From Sphingobacterium multivorum (GTDB lineage Bacteria > Bacteroidota > Bacteroidia > Sphingobacteriales > Sphingobacteriaceae): 64,000 nucleotides of DNA. Below the pieces are notes generated by a model that had not been told where the DNA came from, did not search any database, and saw nothing but the letters and a program-made list of their open reading frames with translations. The stretch lies in the NCBI RefSeq assembly GCF_039511225.1, contig NZ_CP154261.1, forward strand, positions 3,782,001 to 3,846,000. The letters run 5' to 3'. Made by a program: the position numbers and the translations under genes. Position 1 is the first letter of the stretch; the number at the start of each line of letters is the position of its first letter. Positions 25,671-35,004 of the stretch are shown here, piece after piece.

Positions 25671-26747
25671 CTACAATTTTATCATCTGCCCAGTTTTCAC
25701 CGCTTCGTCACATGCCAAAGCAATCCGTAGACTATTAACGGCATCTTCCATCGAATCAGAAAGGTCCAAATTATCTACAATCGCCTGCAGAAAGAATAAC
25801 TGCTCCCGATTACATAATTCTTGATGATCAGGCTCATCGGATAAGTTGACCCACTCATCGACCTTCGTAAATTCGTTTGCCGAATCTAAATCGGCGTAAT
25901 GTACGCGAAGGCTTTCTGTTTGTGTATGGGATGCTACCGAATCCGATTTACCTTCATCGCTTGCTTTGTTTGCGACAATGGAAACGGCGCCCTTAGGTCC
26001 AAAAACGTCCTTTACAAAAAAAGCGTTCTGACTAATCATTGGTCCCCATCCGGCTTCATACCATCCTACGGACCCATCTTCAAAATGCAGTTGCAATTGT
26101 CCGTAGTTGTAGTTCCAGGCAGGAATCTCATCGGTTAACCGTGCACCTATTGCAGATACATACAATGGCTTAGCCCCCACCATTTGACACATGACATCAA
26201 TATAATGAACTCCGCAGTCAACAATGGGACTTAAACTAGACATTAGATTTTTATGCACATCCCACATATACCCATGGCTCTGTTGATTCAGGTTCATACG
26301 CATAACAAGCGGCTTTCCCATTGTTTTGGATATTTCAATAAATTTGACCCAGGAGGGATGATACCTCAAAATATATCCAACAACCAGTTTTTTATCGTAT
26401 TGCACCGCTGCATCGACGACTTCCTGCGCCGAAATCACGTCTTCAGCTAAAGGCTTTTCAATAAAAACATGAGCGCCAGCCTGAAAGGCTTTTATAGCAT
26501 ACGCTTTATGTGTATCTGGATAGGTCGCAATACAAACGGCATCCGGTTTCGTTTCCTGAAGTGCATCCTCATAAGATTCAAACAGTTTATAGTTACCTCC
26601 CAATTGCTCATTCAGTTTACTTTTGCTCTCCCCGCGAGCTACTAAACCCACAATTTGAAACCCATCTAAATCGTGATATGCCTTCGCATGAGATGCGCCC
26701 ATATTTCCACATCCAACAACCAATATTTTAATAACCTGTTGCATCAT
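25671..26747 (-). CDS. Gfo/Idh/MocA family oxidoreductase
   Basis: 358 residues; N-terminal Rossmann motif KILVVGCGNMGASHAKAY, EKPLAEDVISAQEVVDAA with the conserved Lys, and DCGVHYIDVMCQMVG with the catalytic-type His. NAD(P)-dependent oxidation of a sugar or inositol-like substrate is expected, exact substrate unknown. It begins 17 bases from the PAP2 gene stop side and is probably transcribed alone or before PAP2. Confidence 0.92.
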   Translation of the reverse strand: MMQQVIKILVVGCGNMGASHAKAYHDLDGFQIVGLVARGESKSKLNEQLGGNYKLFESYEDALQETKPDAVCIATYPDTHKAYAIKAFQAGAHVFIEKPLAEDVISAQEVVDAAVQYDKKLVVGYILRYHPSWVKFIEISKTMGKPLVMRMNLNQQSHGYMWDVHKNLMSSLSPIVDCGVHYIDVMCQMVGAKPLYVSAIGARLTDEIPAWNYNYGQLQLHFEDGSVGWYEAGWGPMISQNAFFVKDVFGPKGAVSIVANKASDEGKSDSVASHTQTESLRVHYADLDSANEFTKVDEWVNLSDEPDHQELCNREQLFFLQAIVDNLDLSDSMEDAVNSLRIALACDEAVKTGQMIKL

Positions 26748-26763
26748 TTCTTCTATTTCTATA

Positions 26764-27354
26764 TTATTTCTTTAATCCATCCAACGCAAATGCTGCTCCT
26801 GTCCCCAATGCAGCACCTGTTAACACATCGGAGGGAAAATGTACGCCCAAATACATCCTTGAATATCCCACGCTACTCGCCCATAAAAGTGATGGCGCAA
26901 CGACGTACCACTTCGAGTAGGCTCGAGACAAAGCAGAAGCCGTAGCAAAAGCAGATGACGTATGACCAGAGGGAAAGGAATACCCACCGGCTGTACGAAC
27001 CGATATGAAATTAGGATATTTTTTAAATGGCCTACTTCGCTTAAAGATATGTTTTAAACCAACATTCACTAGCGCTGTTACAGCCGTACTACTAGCAACA
27101 TACAGGGCATTCTGACGCATTGCCTTATCATCGTTGACCGCACCGGCAACCAGTAAACCGACAGGAACGGCTATCTGAACATAGTTATTGATATCAGAAA
27201 GCACTTTAAATGTTTGTGTTTGTGGCGCTGTCCTAGTCTCAGCTATGGACTCCAATATCCGGATATCTAACGTAGACGCTGGACTTTCTTGTCCTAGAAC
27301 AGGGCCATAAAGACAGTTAATCCAACAAATAAAAATAAAAGCTAATCTTTTCAT
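26764..27354 (-). CDS. PAP2 family phosphatase, membrane
   Basis: 196 residues with N-terminal signal/helix (FIFICWINCLYGPVLGQ). The three phosphatase motifs are visible: KHIFKRSRPFKKYP, SFPSGHTSSAFATA and SRMYLGVHFPSDVLTG. It could act on undecaprenyl pyrophosphate or another lipid phosphate. The downstream oxidoreductase starts 16 bases after its stop, so the two genes are likely an operon with PAP2 first. Confidence 0.93.
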   Translation of the reverse strand: MKRLAFIFICWINCLYGPVLGQESPASTLDIRILESIAETRTAPQTQTFKVLSDINNYVQIAVPVGLLVAGAVNDDKAMRQNALYVASSTAVTALVNVGLKHIFKRSRPFKKYPNFISVRTAGGYSFPSGHTSSAFATASALSRAYSKWYVVAPSLLWASSVGYSRMYLGVHFPSDVLTGAALGTGAAFALDGLKK

Positions 27355-27739
27355 CTGACAAATAATTGATCTAATTTACAATTCCCTTGAATTAGGTACC
27401 ATTAAACACACTACTCCAATTTATTAAACAACAACTTTCTCCCCCCACTATTGTCACTTTTATCCGCTATTAACTTAATAAGTCACCCCCCAATCCTTAA
27501 AAATAAGGAAATTTATGAGAGTTGTCACCCTATAAAGAAACATTTCGATTGGACAAAATTTCACAGCTCGCTATTGAAGTAATTCAAACAGCCTACTATA
27601 GGATAGGAAATCAGCATTGTCTTTTGTCTAAATTATGGTGTATTCCCCAATCAATGGCCTAGTTTTTACAATTTTTTCAAGAAAATTGAATTCATTTCAA
27701 CAACAAGTCCATTAGAATAAGAATTTTAAAATGATAGTC
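27355..27739. other. 385-base divergent spacer upstream of the his leader
   Basis: AT-rich with C-runs (CCCCCC twice near 27440-27490) and a small repeat CCTTAAAAATAAGG. It should contain the PAP2 promoter. No ORF or stable structure identified. Confidence 0.5.
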
Positions 27740-27770
27740 TTGCATTTCCCATTAATTTACTATACATTTG
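27740..27770 (+). promoter_or_regulatory. Promoter of the his leader and hisGD
   Basis: TTG (27740-27742), 20-base spacer, TACATTTG (27763-27770). Transcription should start near 27776, about 15 bases ahead of the leader peptide ATG. Confidence 0.82.
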
Positions 27771-27791
27771 CTTGCAGTTATTAATACAAAC

Positions 27792-27857
27792 ATGGTTTAT
27801 ACCTACGTACATCATTTTCATTTGCATCATCGCCATTGTGGCGATATGTTAATTTAA
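27792..27857 (+). CDS. Histidine-rich leader peptide (his attenuator)
   Basis: A 21-codon ORF (ATG 27792, TAA 27855-27857) with six His codons within nine: HHFHLHHRH at codons 7-15. It sits between the his promoter and hisG, as expected for ribosome-stalling control of histidine synthesis. The His codons overlap a 7-bp hairpin (ATCGCCA 27829-27835 with TGGCGAT 27839-27845), and CTACGTA (27803-27809) can pair with TACGTAG (27866-27872). I see no classical hairpin plus T-run terminator before hisG, so the readout is unclear. Confidence 0.88.
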   Translation: MVYTYVHHFHLHHRHCGDMLI

Positions 27858-27934
27858 TGTGTTCTTACGTAGAATACCTTCCCTCTTGTTTGATTTCTTA
27901 TTATTAATAATTTACTGCTAACATTTATAAAGCG

Positions 27935-28786
27935 TTGAAAAATCTTAAAATTGCTATCCAAAAATCGGGTAGGTTAAACGAAAAATCTGTTCAATTACTG
28001 AAAAATTGTGGTTTAGACTTTGAGAACTACAAAAGCTCTTTAATCACCACGGTTGGGAATTTCCCACTGGAAATATTATTTCTGAGAGATGATGATATTC
28101 CGGGATATGTGGAACAAGGTATAGCCGACCTGGGCATCGTCGGTGAAAACATCATTGATGAGACCGAATCCAAAGTAGAATACATCAAACGACTTGGTTT
28201 TGGAAAATGTACATTGAAACTGGCTATTCCCAAAGATAGTACCATCCAAGACATTAAAGACCTTAACGGCAAAGCAATCGCAACCTCTTATCCAAATATC
28301 CTAAAGAATTTTCTAGACGAGTATAAGATCAATGCAGACATCCGTTTGATATCCGGATCAGTTGAGATTTCACCTGGTTTGGGTCTTAGTGATGCGATCT
28401 GTGATATCGTATCGACCGGTGGAACACTAAAAAGCAATGGTTTGAAACCCTTTGCTGATGTCAAAAATTCAGAAGCCATATTGGTCGGAAGAAAAGGATT
28501 AGAAGGCAATGAAGTTTTGGCGGAATTAGTGCAACGAATCGAATCTGTTCTTTTAGCAAAAGAAACTAAATATGTTGTATTGAATGTCGAAAAGAAAAAT
28601 TTGCCTGCCATTACTTCTTTATTGCACGGTGTTAAGAGCCCTACGGTTGTTCCGCTGGCAGAAGAAGGTTGGGTAGCCGTACACACCGTTATCACTGAAG
28701 ATGACTTTTGGGATAAGATCAATAAGTTAAAAGCTGAAGGTGCCCAAGGTATCGTTGTGATGCCAATTGAAAAAATCATTCTTTAA
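27935..28786 (+). CDS. hisG: ATP phosphoribosyltransferase, long form
   Basis: First step of histidine synthesis. 283 residues, so the long, single-polypeptide form with a C-terminal histidine-binding domain (from about 205). Markers: NLKIAIQKSGRLNEKS, DLGIVGENIIDE, KAIATSYPNILKNFL, SVEISPGLGLSDAICDIVSTGGTL and AEEGWVAVHTVI. Only a TTG start at 27935 fits; an in-frame TAA lies at 27908 with no ATG between. hisD follows after 21 bases. Confidence 0.96.
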   Translation: MKNLKIAIQKSGRLNEKSVQLLKNCGLDFENYKSSLITTVGNFPLEILFLRDDDIPGYVEQGIADLGIVGENIIDETESKVEYIKRLGFGKCTLKLAIPKDSTIQDIKDLNGKAIATSYPNILKNFLDEYKINADIRLISGSVEISPGLGLSDAICDIVSTGGTLKSNGLKPFADVKNSEAILVGRKGLEGNEVLAELVQRIESVLLAKETKYVVLNVEKKNLPAITSLLHGVKSPTVVPLAEEGWVAVHTVITEDDFWDKINKLKAEGAQGIVVMPIEKIIL

Positions 28787-28807
28787 ACTTGATGCACGTA
28801 TACAACC

Positions 28808-30097
28808 ATGTTAAAAAAATATGATTACAAAACGTTAGGGAAAACCGAAATCCAGCAACTGGTAGCCAGGAATACGGACCCAAACAATGCAATACAAGAG
28901 GTTGTCCAGGAAATTATCCAACAAGTACGCCAACAAGGTGATATCGTATTACGCGAATATGCTGCCAAATTTGATAAAGTTGAACTTGACAGATTATATT
29001 TAGACGAGGAAGATATAGACGCATTGGCGTCTACCATAGGCCGTGATCAACAGAGAGCACTCGAAATCGCTTTTCAAAATATCCATAAATTCCATAGTAC
29101 ACAGCTAAAAAGAGAGCGTACGGTGGAAACCATGCCCGGTGTAAAATGCTGGCGAGAAGTCCGTCCGATTGAAAAAGTTGGACTTTATATCCCTGGCGGA
29201 TCAGCGGTGTTACCAAGCACGCTTTTAATGCTGGGTGTACCGGCAAGGATAGCTGGATGCAAAGAGATCGTCGTCTGTTCTCCACCTCAATCCAATGGAA
29301 AAATCAATGGCTTTGTCGCTTTTTGTTTAAAATTACTTAAGATAAACAGAATATACTTAGTTGGAGGTGCTCAGGCTGTTGCAGCGATGGGTTTTGGAAC
29401 GGAGACCATACCAAAAGTGGATAAGATCTTTGGCCCGGGCAATCAGTTTGTCACAAAAGCAAAATCCATCATACAGGGGCTAGCAAATGTCAGTATTGAT
29501 ATGCCTGCAGGACCATCCGAAGTGCTGGTCGTCGCGGATGAATCGGCAAGTCCAGCATTTGTGGCAGCAGATCTTTTGGCACAGGCTGAACATGGAGCCG
29601 ACAGTCAAGCAGTCCTGGTTGCAACATCCAATGCGCTAGTTGATGCAGTCAACACAGCCCTTGTAGCCCAGTTAGCGGTTTTGCCACGCAAGGAGCTCGC
29701 TTCAAAAGCGATTGAAAATTCCTATGCAGTAACTGTTGAGACGCTTCAGGAGGCCATACAGTTTTCAAACGATTATGCGCCAGAACACCTTATTTTGGAG
29801 ACGGACCAATGGGAATCCTTAACACGCTATATCAGTAATGCTGGTTCTGTTTTTTTAGGACACTTAACACCTGAAAGCGCAGGGGATTATGCCTCAGGTA
29901 CAAATCACACACTACCGACATCAGGTTATGCACGCTCCTATTCAGGCGTATCGGTAGATTCTTTTGTTAAAAAAGTTACCTTTCAACATATAAACGAAAC
30001 CGGACTTCAACAAATCGGATCAGTGGTTGAAATACTCGCTGAACTCGAGGGACTACAGGCGCATAAAAATGCGATTTCCATTCGGAAGAAAGGATAA
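28808..30097 (+). CDS. hisD: Histidinol dehydrogenase
   Basis: NAD-dependent, zinc-containing oxidation of histidinol to histidine. 429 residues; VGLYIPGGSAVLPSTLLMLG, GGAQAVAAMGFGTETIPKVDKIFGPGNQFV, DMPAGPSEVLVVAD, LLAQAEHGADSQ, NDYAPEHLIL and SAGDYASGTNHTLPTSGYAR carry the expected Zn and catalytic residues. The gene ends the operon: a strong terminator follows and the other his genes are not next door. Confidence 0.97.
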   Translation: MLKKYDYKTLGKTEIQQLVARNTDPNNAIQEVVQEIIQQVRQQGDIVLREYAAKFDKVELDRLYLDEEDIDALASTIGRDQQRALEIAFQNIHKFHSTQLKRERTVETMPGVKCWREVRPIEKVGLYIPGGSAVLPSTLLMLGVPARIAGCKEIVVCSPPQSNGKINGFVAFCLKLLKINRIYLVGGAQAVAAMGFGTETIPKVDKIFGPGNQFVTKAKSIIQGLANVSIDMPAGPSEVLVVADESASPAFVAADLLAQAEHGADSQAVLVATSNALVDAVNTALVAQLAVLPRKELASKAIENSYAVTVETLQEAIQFSNDYAPEHLILETDQWESLTRYISNAGSVFLGHLTPESAGDYASGTNHTLPTSGYARSYSGVSVDSFVKKVTFQHINETGLQQIGSVVEILAELEGLQAHKNAISIRKKG

Positions 30098-30113
30098 AAA
30101 TCCCTATTGAAAA

Positions 30114-30150
30114 CACAAAAAAGGCTTTACAATGTAAAGCCTTTTTTGTG
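30114..30150. terminator. Terminator after hisD, 17-bp perfect stem
   Basis: CACAAAAAAGGCTTTAC (30114-30130) and GTAAAGCCTTTTTTGTG (30134-30150), three-base loop. Works both ways, also for the minus-strand YARHG gene. Confidence 0.93.
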
Positions 30151-30190
30151 TGATTGATCGCATAAATATTGTCTCGTAATGCTAACTGGA

Positions 30191-31105
30191 TTATCTTCCA
30201 AAGGTGTCATAATTATCTGTTGCATATTTTTCAAACCTAGTCAACAAAGCTATATTATCTTTTTCCAGTTGGCTTAAGTCTGCACTCACATCTTTTGAAA
30301 TAGGTACATACCAATCTACAGGTTCAAAAAATTGGCGAATGCTGGGTTTGGTAAACGCATAGCCATGTCGTGCGAAAATGGTATTCCGAATAATCTCCAA
30401 ATCTAATTTCTTGAGGTTTTTCAGATCTTTCTCTGTCAACTTTTGCTTAGACGCATTCACTGTAAAGACTGCAGGAGATGCAGACCTATAATATTGTATA
30501 ATGTATGTATACGTTGAATCACCATCCACGTCAGTTTCCTCTTTTCTTTTTTCATTAATCCAGTCAACCAAGGTCCCCTCCTCTCCATCCTGATTTTTAA
30601 GCATCAGATTTGGATTATAGGCGAATTGTTTTTTCAACAATTTAAAGTTTCGCTTTTTGATCTTTACGCCCTGGTCATACGCGGACCAGTTACCAATTAG
30701 CGTGTCATGATTAAGCTTAATTTCAAAACGCCCGTCGGATTTTCTGTCTCCAGGTTCATCCAATAATAAGCGAATATCAGCACCGTTTTCTTCCAACTTC
30801 CCCACAAAAGAGCGCAGATTCCCCTTTACAACATTCTGTCCATAAACAGCTCCTTTATCGGTAATTTTCTTTATCGTCAGATTTATCTTCGGAGCATAAT
30901 CCGTTGTTGGCAAGCCCTCGTCTTCTCCAAGTGTACTTTCATCAACAACAAAGTCGCCGACCCAATTACCATAAAGTTCCTGATGTGCCTCACGGTCGAT
31001 AATAACACTGTCTTTCCTTTCAGCTGCTTCATTCTTTTTACTTTTCCCATCCTTACAACCAAGGACTGCTCCAAGCAATAACAGTAAACAAAGATTTTTC
31101 TTCAT
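30191..31105 (-). CDS. YARHG-domain lipoprotein
   Basis: 304 residues with lipobox LGAVLGC (Cys17). An N-terminal beta-rich part begins ELYGNWVGDFVVDE; the C-terminal part has the YARHG signature LEIIRNTIFARHGYAFTKP with FFEPVDWYVP. Likely outer- or inner-membrane anchored, function unknown. Its ATG overlaps the DUF2306 stop by four bases (ATGA), so the two are translationally coupled. Confidence 0.9.
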   Translation of the reverse strand: MKKNLCLLLLLGAVLGCKDGKSKKNEAAERKDSVIIDREAHQELYGNWVGDFVVDESTLGEDEGLPTTDYAPKINLTIKKITDKGAVYGQNVVKGNLRSFVGKLEENGADIRLLLDEPGDRKSDGRFEIKLNHDTLIGNWSAYDQGVKIKKRNFKLLKKQFAYNPNLMLKNQDGEEGTLVDWINEKRKEETDVDGDSTYTYIIQYYRSASPAVFTVNASKQKLTEKDLKNLKKLDLEIIRNTIFARHGYAFTKPSIRQFFEPVDWYVPISKDVSADLSQLEKDNIALLTRFEKYATDNYDTFGR

Positions 31106-31743
31106 AATTTATGATTTTTTTGATAAATAATAAATTCTGCCAGCAATAAATTAGGTATCCATCCCAACCACGCAATAATTTGATAAACATCCATGGGGTT
31201 GGGCTGAAACAAATATACCAAGGCAACCTTCCAAAAACGTAGAGTCAGTGCCGAACAGGTTAATGCAAAACTACGTATCATAAAATCACGGTGTTTATCA
31301 AATTTTCGTTGACTGGCCAAACGAACCGCTCGCCAGGTAAAATAAAACCATCCAAGCCCCAATAATTCAAAAGCAACAATAGCTGTCAACCCGCCATTTG
31401 CAACGGATCCAATAAACAAACCTGAAGGAGCGGCAAAAACCAAAATGGCGAATACATATAAATACCCGATACTTCGATGGACCCGCGGATATTTATTCAA
31501 TAGATAAGTATTAAACTGCGTAAAGCCGGCAGGTAAGGCAAAGATAGCCGTGCAAACATGGATATAAAACACGTAGCGATACCACCAAAGTGATTCTATT
31601 TCGGTCTGCTTAATCATCAAGAAATTAGCATCGAGAGAGAAGCCGCGATAGCGAAAAGTAATTTCAGCCATCAACAGGCAGCTGTAAGCAAAGATTAAAA
31701 GCCAAAATCCATGTAATATCGAAAATTGAGCCCTTTTAAACAT
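31102..31743 (-). CDS. DUF2306 family membrane protein
   Basis: 213 residues, about six membrane helices, with the family landmarks YIHVCTAIFALPAGFTQF, KYPRVHRSIGYLYVFAIL, and KHRDFMIRSFALTCSALTLR. Conserved His residues suggest haem or metal contact, but no function is proven. Middle gene of the three-gene operon. Confidence 0.9.
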   Translation of the reverse strand: MFKRAQFSILHGFWLLIFAYSCLLMAEITFRYRGFSLDANFLMIKQTEIESLWWYRYVFYIHVCTAIFALPAGFTQFNTYLLNKYPRVHRSIGYLYVFAILVFAAPSGLFIGSVANGGLTAIVAFELLGLGWFYFTWRAVRLASQRKFDKHRDFMIRSFALTCSALTLRFWKVALVYLFQPNPMDVYQIIAWLGWIPNLLLAEFIIYQKNHKL

Positions 31744-31750
31744 ACCTTTT

Positions 31751-32995
31751 TTATTTACTCCGAATCGCTTCTACCGGATCCAATCGAGAAGCCATCAAAG
31801 CTGGAACAATCCCTGATATTAACCCAATAAAAGTAGAAAGTGAAACAGTAAGCATTACCATTTTCAAACTGACCACAATAGCAACGCCAGTCGCAGCTTG
31901 TACCACAAAAGCCAAAAAATAGACGACAACGAGACCAATCCCTCCACCCAACAAACAAAGTACAATAGACTCTACTAAAAATTGTGAAAGAATAAAGAAA
32001 TCTTTAGCTCCTAGCGCTTTCTGAATTCCGATGATATGTGTACGTTCTTTGACACTTACAAACATGATATTCGCAATACCAAAACCGCCGACTAAAATTG
32101 AAAAAATACCAATTGAAAAACCCGCCAAATTAATGATACCAAAAAGTTGATCCAATGCACCTGTGATCATTGTTGTCTGGTTAATGGAGAAATTTTCCTC
32201 CCGTTGTGGTGATATACGACGAATTGACCGCATAAGTGTCTTCGCTTCGCTCTCAGCCTCGCCAAGCGTGTAGTTTGATTTAATAACCATCGCTATACTT
32301 GGTGAGAAATTATCATAGTTGACCAAATTTCTCGCCAGCTCGAAAGGAATAAAGGCTGTATCATCCGGAGAGGTATTAATCAATACACCATTTCCTTCTT
32401 TCTTTAATACACCAATGACCTGAATTTTTCGGCCTAACATATTGATATATTTGCCAACAGGCTCCTCATTCGGAAAAAGCCCCTCTGCAATATTTGCTCC
32501 CAATACAGTCACAAGGGCTCCTCCCCTCGACTCACTTTCAGCAAAGTAACGACCATCTACAATATTCAAATTTTGAATGTAAAGATTTTCGTAAGTCGCA
32601 GCATTAACCGATGAGCCTTGGGCCGAATTATTTTTATATTTTATAGTCGTATTGCCGATATTGATCATATACGCCATATACTCGGCCGTCGTCATCCGAC
32701 TTTTTAAATCCAGGTAATTATTGTATGTGGGCTCAGGTCTATTCAAGTATTTCCACCAAGGGAAATTTGGGCCGCCATCCCAGGGCCATTTTTCGATATA
32801 GAGTGTTTTACTGCCAATCTTCTTGACTGATTCCTCTATATTATTTCTTAGGGTATCTACCGCAGAAAATACACCAATAATCGTAAAAATACCGATGGTA
32901 ACACCTAGCAACGATAGTAGGGTGCGTGTACGATTGTCTTTTAATGCCGAAAAAGCAAACTGACAACTCTCCAATATCAATCTAAAAAATAGCAT
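31751..32995 (-). CDS. MacB-type ABC transporter permease
   Basis: 414 residues: helix 1 in RTLLSLLGVTIGIFTIIGVFS, a periplasmic MacB_PCD domain (about 50-270), then three C-terminal FtsX-type helices around ISILVGGFGIANIMFVSVKERTHIIGIQKALGA. No ATPase gene is adjacent, so it must use one encoded elsewhere. DUF2306 starts seven bases after its stop. An inverted repeat TTGTATT/AATACAA (32998-33015) lies immediately upstream of its start. Confidence 0.92.
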   Translation of the reverse strand: MLFFRLILESCQFAFSALKDNRTRTLLSLLGVTIGIFTIIGVFSAVDTLRNNIEESVKKIGSKTLYIEKWPWDGGPNFPWWKYLNRPEPTYNNYLDLKSRMTTAEYMAYMINIGNTTIKYKNNSAQGSSVNAATYENLYIQNLNIVDGRYFAESESRGGALVTVLGANIAEGLFPNEEPVGKYINMLGRKIQVIGVLKKEGNGVLINTSPDDTAFIPFELARNLVNYDNFSPSIAMVIKSNYTLGEAESEAKTLMRSIRRISPQREENFSINQTTMITGALDQLFGIINLAGFSIGIFSILVGGFGIANIMFVSVKERTHIIGIQKALGAKDFFILSQFLVESIVLCLLGGGIGLVVVYFLAFVVQAATGVAIVVSLKMVMLTVSLSTFIGLISGIVPALMASRLDPVEAIRSK

Positions 32996-33043
32996 AATTG
33001 TATTCTAAAATACAATATAGTTTTGATTTAATGTCAAAATCCC

Positions 33044-33051
33044 CAAAAATA
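33044..33051 (-). promoter_or_regulatory. -7 box of the ABC permease operon
   Basis: TATTTTTG on the minus strand, a TAnnTTTG match, about 50 bases upstream of the start codon. The palindrome at 32998-33015 lies between it and the gene. Confidence 0.5.
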
Positions 33052-33096
33052 TATACATTAATTAGAAATATGGCCTCTCTATACCCGAAAAAGTTA

Positions 33097-33104
33097 TAAC
33101 TTTG
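33097..33104 (+). promoter_or_regulatory. -7 box TAACTTTG of queA
   Basis: Exact TAnnTTTG match 76 bases before the queA ATG; no TTG at the usual -33 spacing. It implies a leader of about 70 bases that contains the nested hairpin at 33116-33155. Confidence 0.65.
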
Positions 33105-33115
33105 TATGCTTTTGG

Positions 33116-33155
33116 CAGCCTGGTATTCGGTGCACTGTAATGCACTGAAAGGCAG
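33116..33155 (+). ncRNA. Structured leader of queA
   Basis: Inner hairpin GGTGCA (33129-33134) with TGCACT (33141-33146), six-base loop; outer helix GCCT (33118-33121) with AGGC (33150-33153). It lies between the queA promoter and gene. It does not match the preQ1 riboswitch classes I can recall, so a regulatory role is a guess. Confidence 0.4.
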
Positions 33156-33180
33156 ATATTAATATATACTATTATTAAAG

Positions 33181-34230
33181 ATGAAGTTATCACAATTTAA
33201 ATTCAACTTACCAGAATCATTACTTGCTTCTGAACCTTCTGAAAATCGTGACGAATCACGCTTGATGGTCTTACACAGAGATACTGGTAAAATTGAACAC
33301 AAAATTTTCAAAGATGTATTGGATTATTTCGATGACAAAGATGTCATGATCTTAAACAATACTAAAGTTTTTCCAGCGCGCCTTTACGGAAATAAAGAAA
33401 AAACTGGAGCGACGATTGAAGTTTTCTTGTTGCGTGAATTGAACAATGAACTTCGTCTTTGGGATGTATTGGTAGACCCTGCGCGTAAAATCCGTGTAGG
33501 CAACAAATTATATTTCGGTGATGATGATTTATTGGTTGCCGAAGTGGTCGACAATACAACTTCTCGTGGCCGTACAATTAGATTTTTATTTGACGGTACC
33601 GATGAAGAGTTCCGCCGTAATATCGAAATCTTAGGTGAAACTCCGCTTCCTAAATATATCAAGCGTAAAGCTACACCGGAAGATAAATTCCGTTATCAAA
33701 CGATCTATGCAAAAAATGAAGGGGCTGTCGCTGCACCTACAGCGGGACTTCACTTCTCCAGAGAGTTAATGAAACGCCTGGAACTAAAAGGTGTTGATTT
33801 TGCAGAGGTTACTCTTCACGTTGGCCTTGGAACTTTCCGTACCGTTGAAGTCGAAGATTTAACCAAACATAAGATGGATTCCGAACAGTTTATCATCACG
33901 GATGAAGCTGCACGCGTTGTCAATAGAGCGATCGACAATAAACGTCGTGTGTGTGCCGTGGGAACGACTTCCATGCGCGCGATAGAATCTTCAGTTTCTG
34001 CAGACCACCACTTAAAAGCGGCATCGGACTGGACCAGTAAGTTCATCTATCCTCCTTACGATTTCAGTATTGCAAACTCGATGATTACAAACTTCCACAC
34101 GCCAGAATCTACACTTTTAGTGATGATTGCTGCTTTCGCTGGTTACGAAAACGTCATGAATGCATACGAAGTTGCTGTAAAAGAAAAATATAGATTTTAT
34201 AGCTATGGCGATGCCATGTTAATTATCTAA
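33181..34230 (+). CDS. queA: tRNA preQ1(34) S-adenosylmethionine ribosyltransferase-isomerase
   Basis: Transfers and rearranges the ribosyl part of SAM onto preQ1 in tRNA to make epoxyqueuosine. 349 residues; [103 protein letters not shown] and [18 protein letters not shown] are family blocks. Followed by a terminator. Confidence 0.97.
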   Translation: MKLSQFKFNLPESLLASEPSENRDESRLMVLHRDTGKIEHKIFKDVLDYFDDKDVMILNNTKVFPARLYGNKEKTGATIEVFLLRELNNELRLWDVLVDPARKIRVGNKLYFGDDDLLVAEVVDNTTSRGRTIRFLFDGTDEEFRRNIEILGETPLPKYIKRKATPEDKFRYQTIYAKNEGAVAAPTAGLHFSRELMKRLELKGVDFAEVTLHVGLGTFRTVEVEDLTKHKMDSEQFIITDEAARVVNRAIDNKRRVCAVGTTSMRAIESSVSADHHLKAASDWTSKFIYPPYDFSIANSMITNFHTPESTLLVMIAAFAGYENVMNAYEVAVKEKYRFYSYGDAMLII

Positions 34231-34256
34231 CGATCTGATATAATAAAAACTAAAAG

Positions 34257-34290
34257 CGTGGATGGCCTCATAACTATCCACGTTTTTTTT
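34257..34290 (+). terminator. Terminator of queA
   Basis: CGTGGAT (34257-34263) with ATCCACG (34276-34282), then eight T. Confidence 0.88.
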
Positions 34291-34313
34291 AAATAAAATC
34301 TTTCAATAATACC

Positions 34314-34997
34314 ATGAACTTTGTCATAATCGTTGCTGCAGGAACCGGAAACAGGATGAAGAGCGACTTTCCAAAGCAATTTCTTAACTTGAATGGACTG
34401 CCGATCGTGATGCATACTATTGATCGCTTTTCGCAGTCCAACACCATTTCAGAAGTTATATTGGTGATCAGTGAAGCAATGGAAAGCTATTGGAACGAAT
34501 TATGTGTAAAGTATCAATTTGACAGCCCAATACATGTTACATTTGGCGGAAGAACTCGTTTTGAAAGTGTAAAGAACGGTATAGATTACATTAAACAAAA
34601 CTTCGACATTGGCCCCAAAGATTATATTGCCGTACACGATGGAGCCCGTCCAATTATTTCAGACGAGTTAATTAGAAAGGCTTTTCAGGGAGCTTACGAA
34701 CATCAGGCAATTGTATTGGCACAAAAGAGTGTCGAATCGGTGCGTTTAGGCGATATGTCCACAAATACCGCCGCAGATAGAAATCAGATTTGGTTAATAC
34801 AAACGCCGCAAGTCTTCCTTGGCAAACTGTTATTAAAATCCTATCAACAAGATGAGGATCCCCTCTTTACCGATGATGCTTCCGTGGTAGAAAAAACGGG
34901 CAAAAATATTCATATTGTTGAAGGTGATTCCAGGAATATAAAAATCACCTATCCCCAAGACTTACAAATTGCCCAACTTTATTTGAAACTAATTTAA
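34314..34997 (+). CDS. ispD: 2-C-methyl-D-erythritol 4-phosphate cytidylyltransferase
   Basis: CTP-dependent third step of the non-mevalonate isoprenoid pathway. 227 residues; IIVAAGTGNRMKSDFPKQFLNL (nucleotide binding), ISEAMESYWNEL, FGGRTRFESVKNGI, AVHDGARPIISDELI and TDDASVVEKTG. The start is 24 bases after the queA terminator. It converges on a mini membrane protein gene seven bases beyond its stop. Confidence 0.95.
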   Translation: MNFVIIVAAGTGNRMKSDFPKQFLNLNGLPIVMHTIDRFSQSNTISEVILVISEAMESYWNELCVKYQFDSPIHVTFGGRTRFESVKNGIDYIKQNFDIGPKDYIAVHDGARPIISDELIRKAFQGAYEHQAIVLAQKSVESVRLGDMSTNTAADRNQIWLIQTPQVFLGKLLLKSYQQDEDPLFTDDASVVEKTGKNIHIVEGDSRNIKITYPQDLQIAQLYLKLI

Positions 34998-35004
34998 ATG
35001 GATT

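Noticed and set aside
32998..33015. TTGTATT/AATACAA repeat as a GntR site
   Set aside because: The spacing (four bases between arms) differs from the 50.6 kb site (six to eight), so one regulator for both is not supported.
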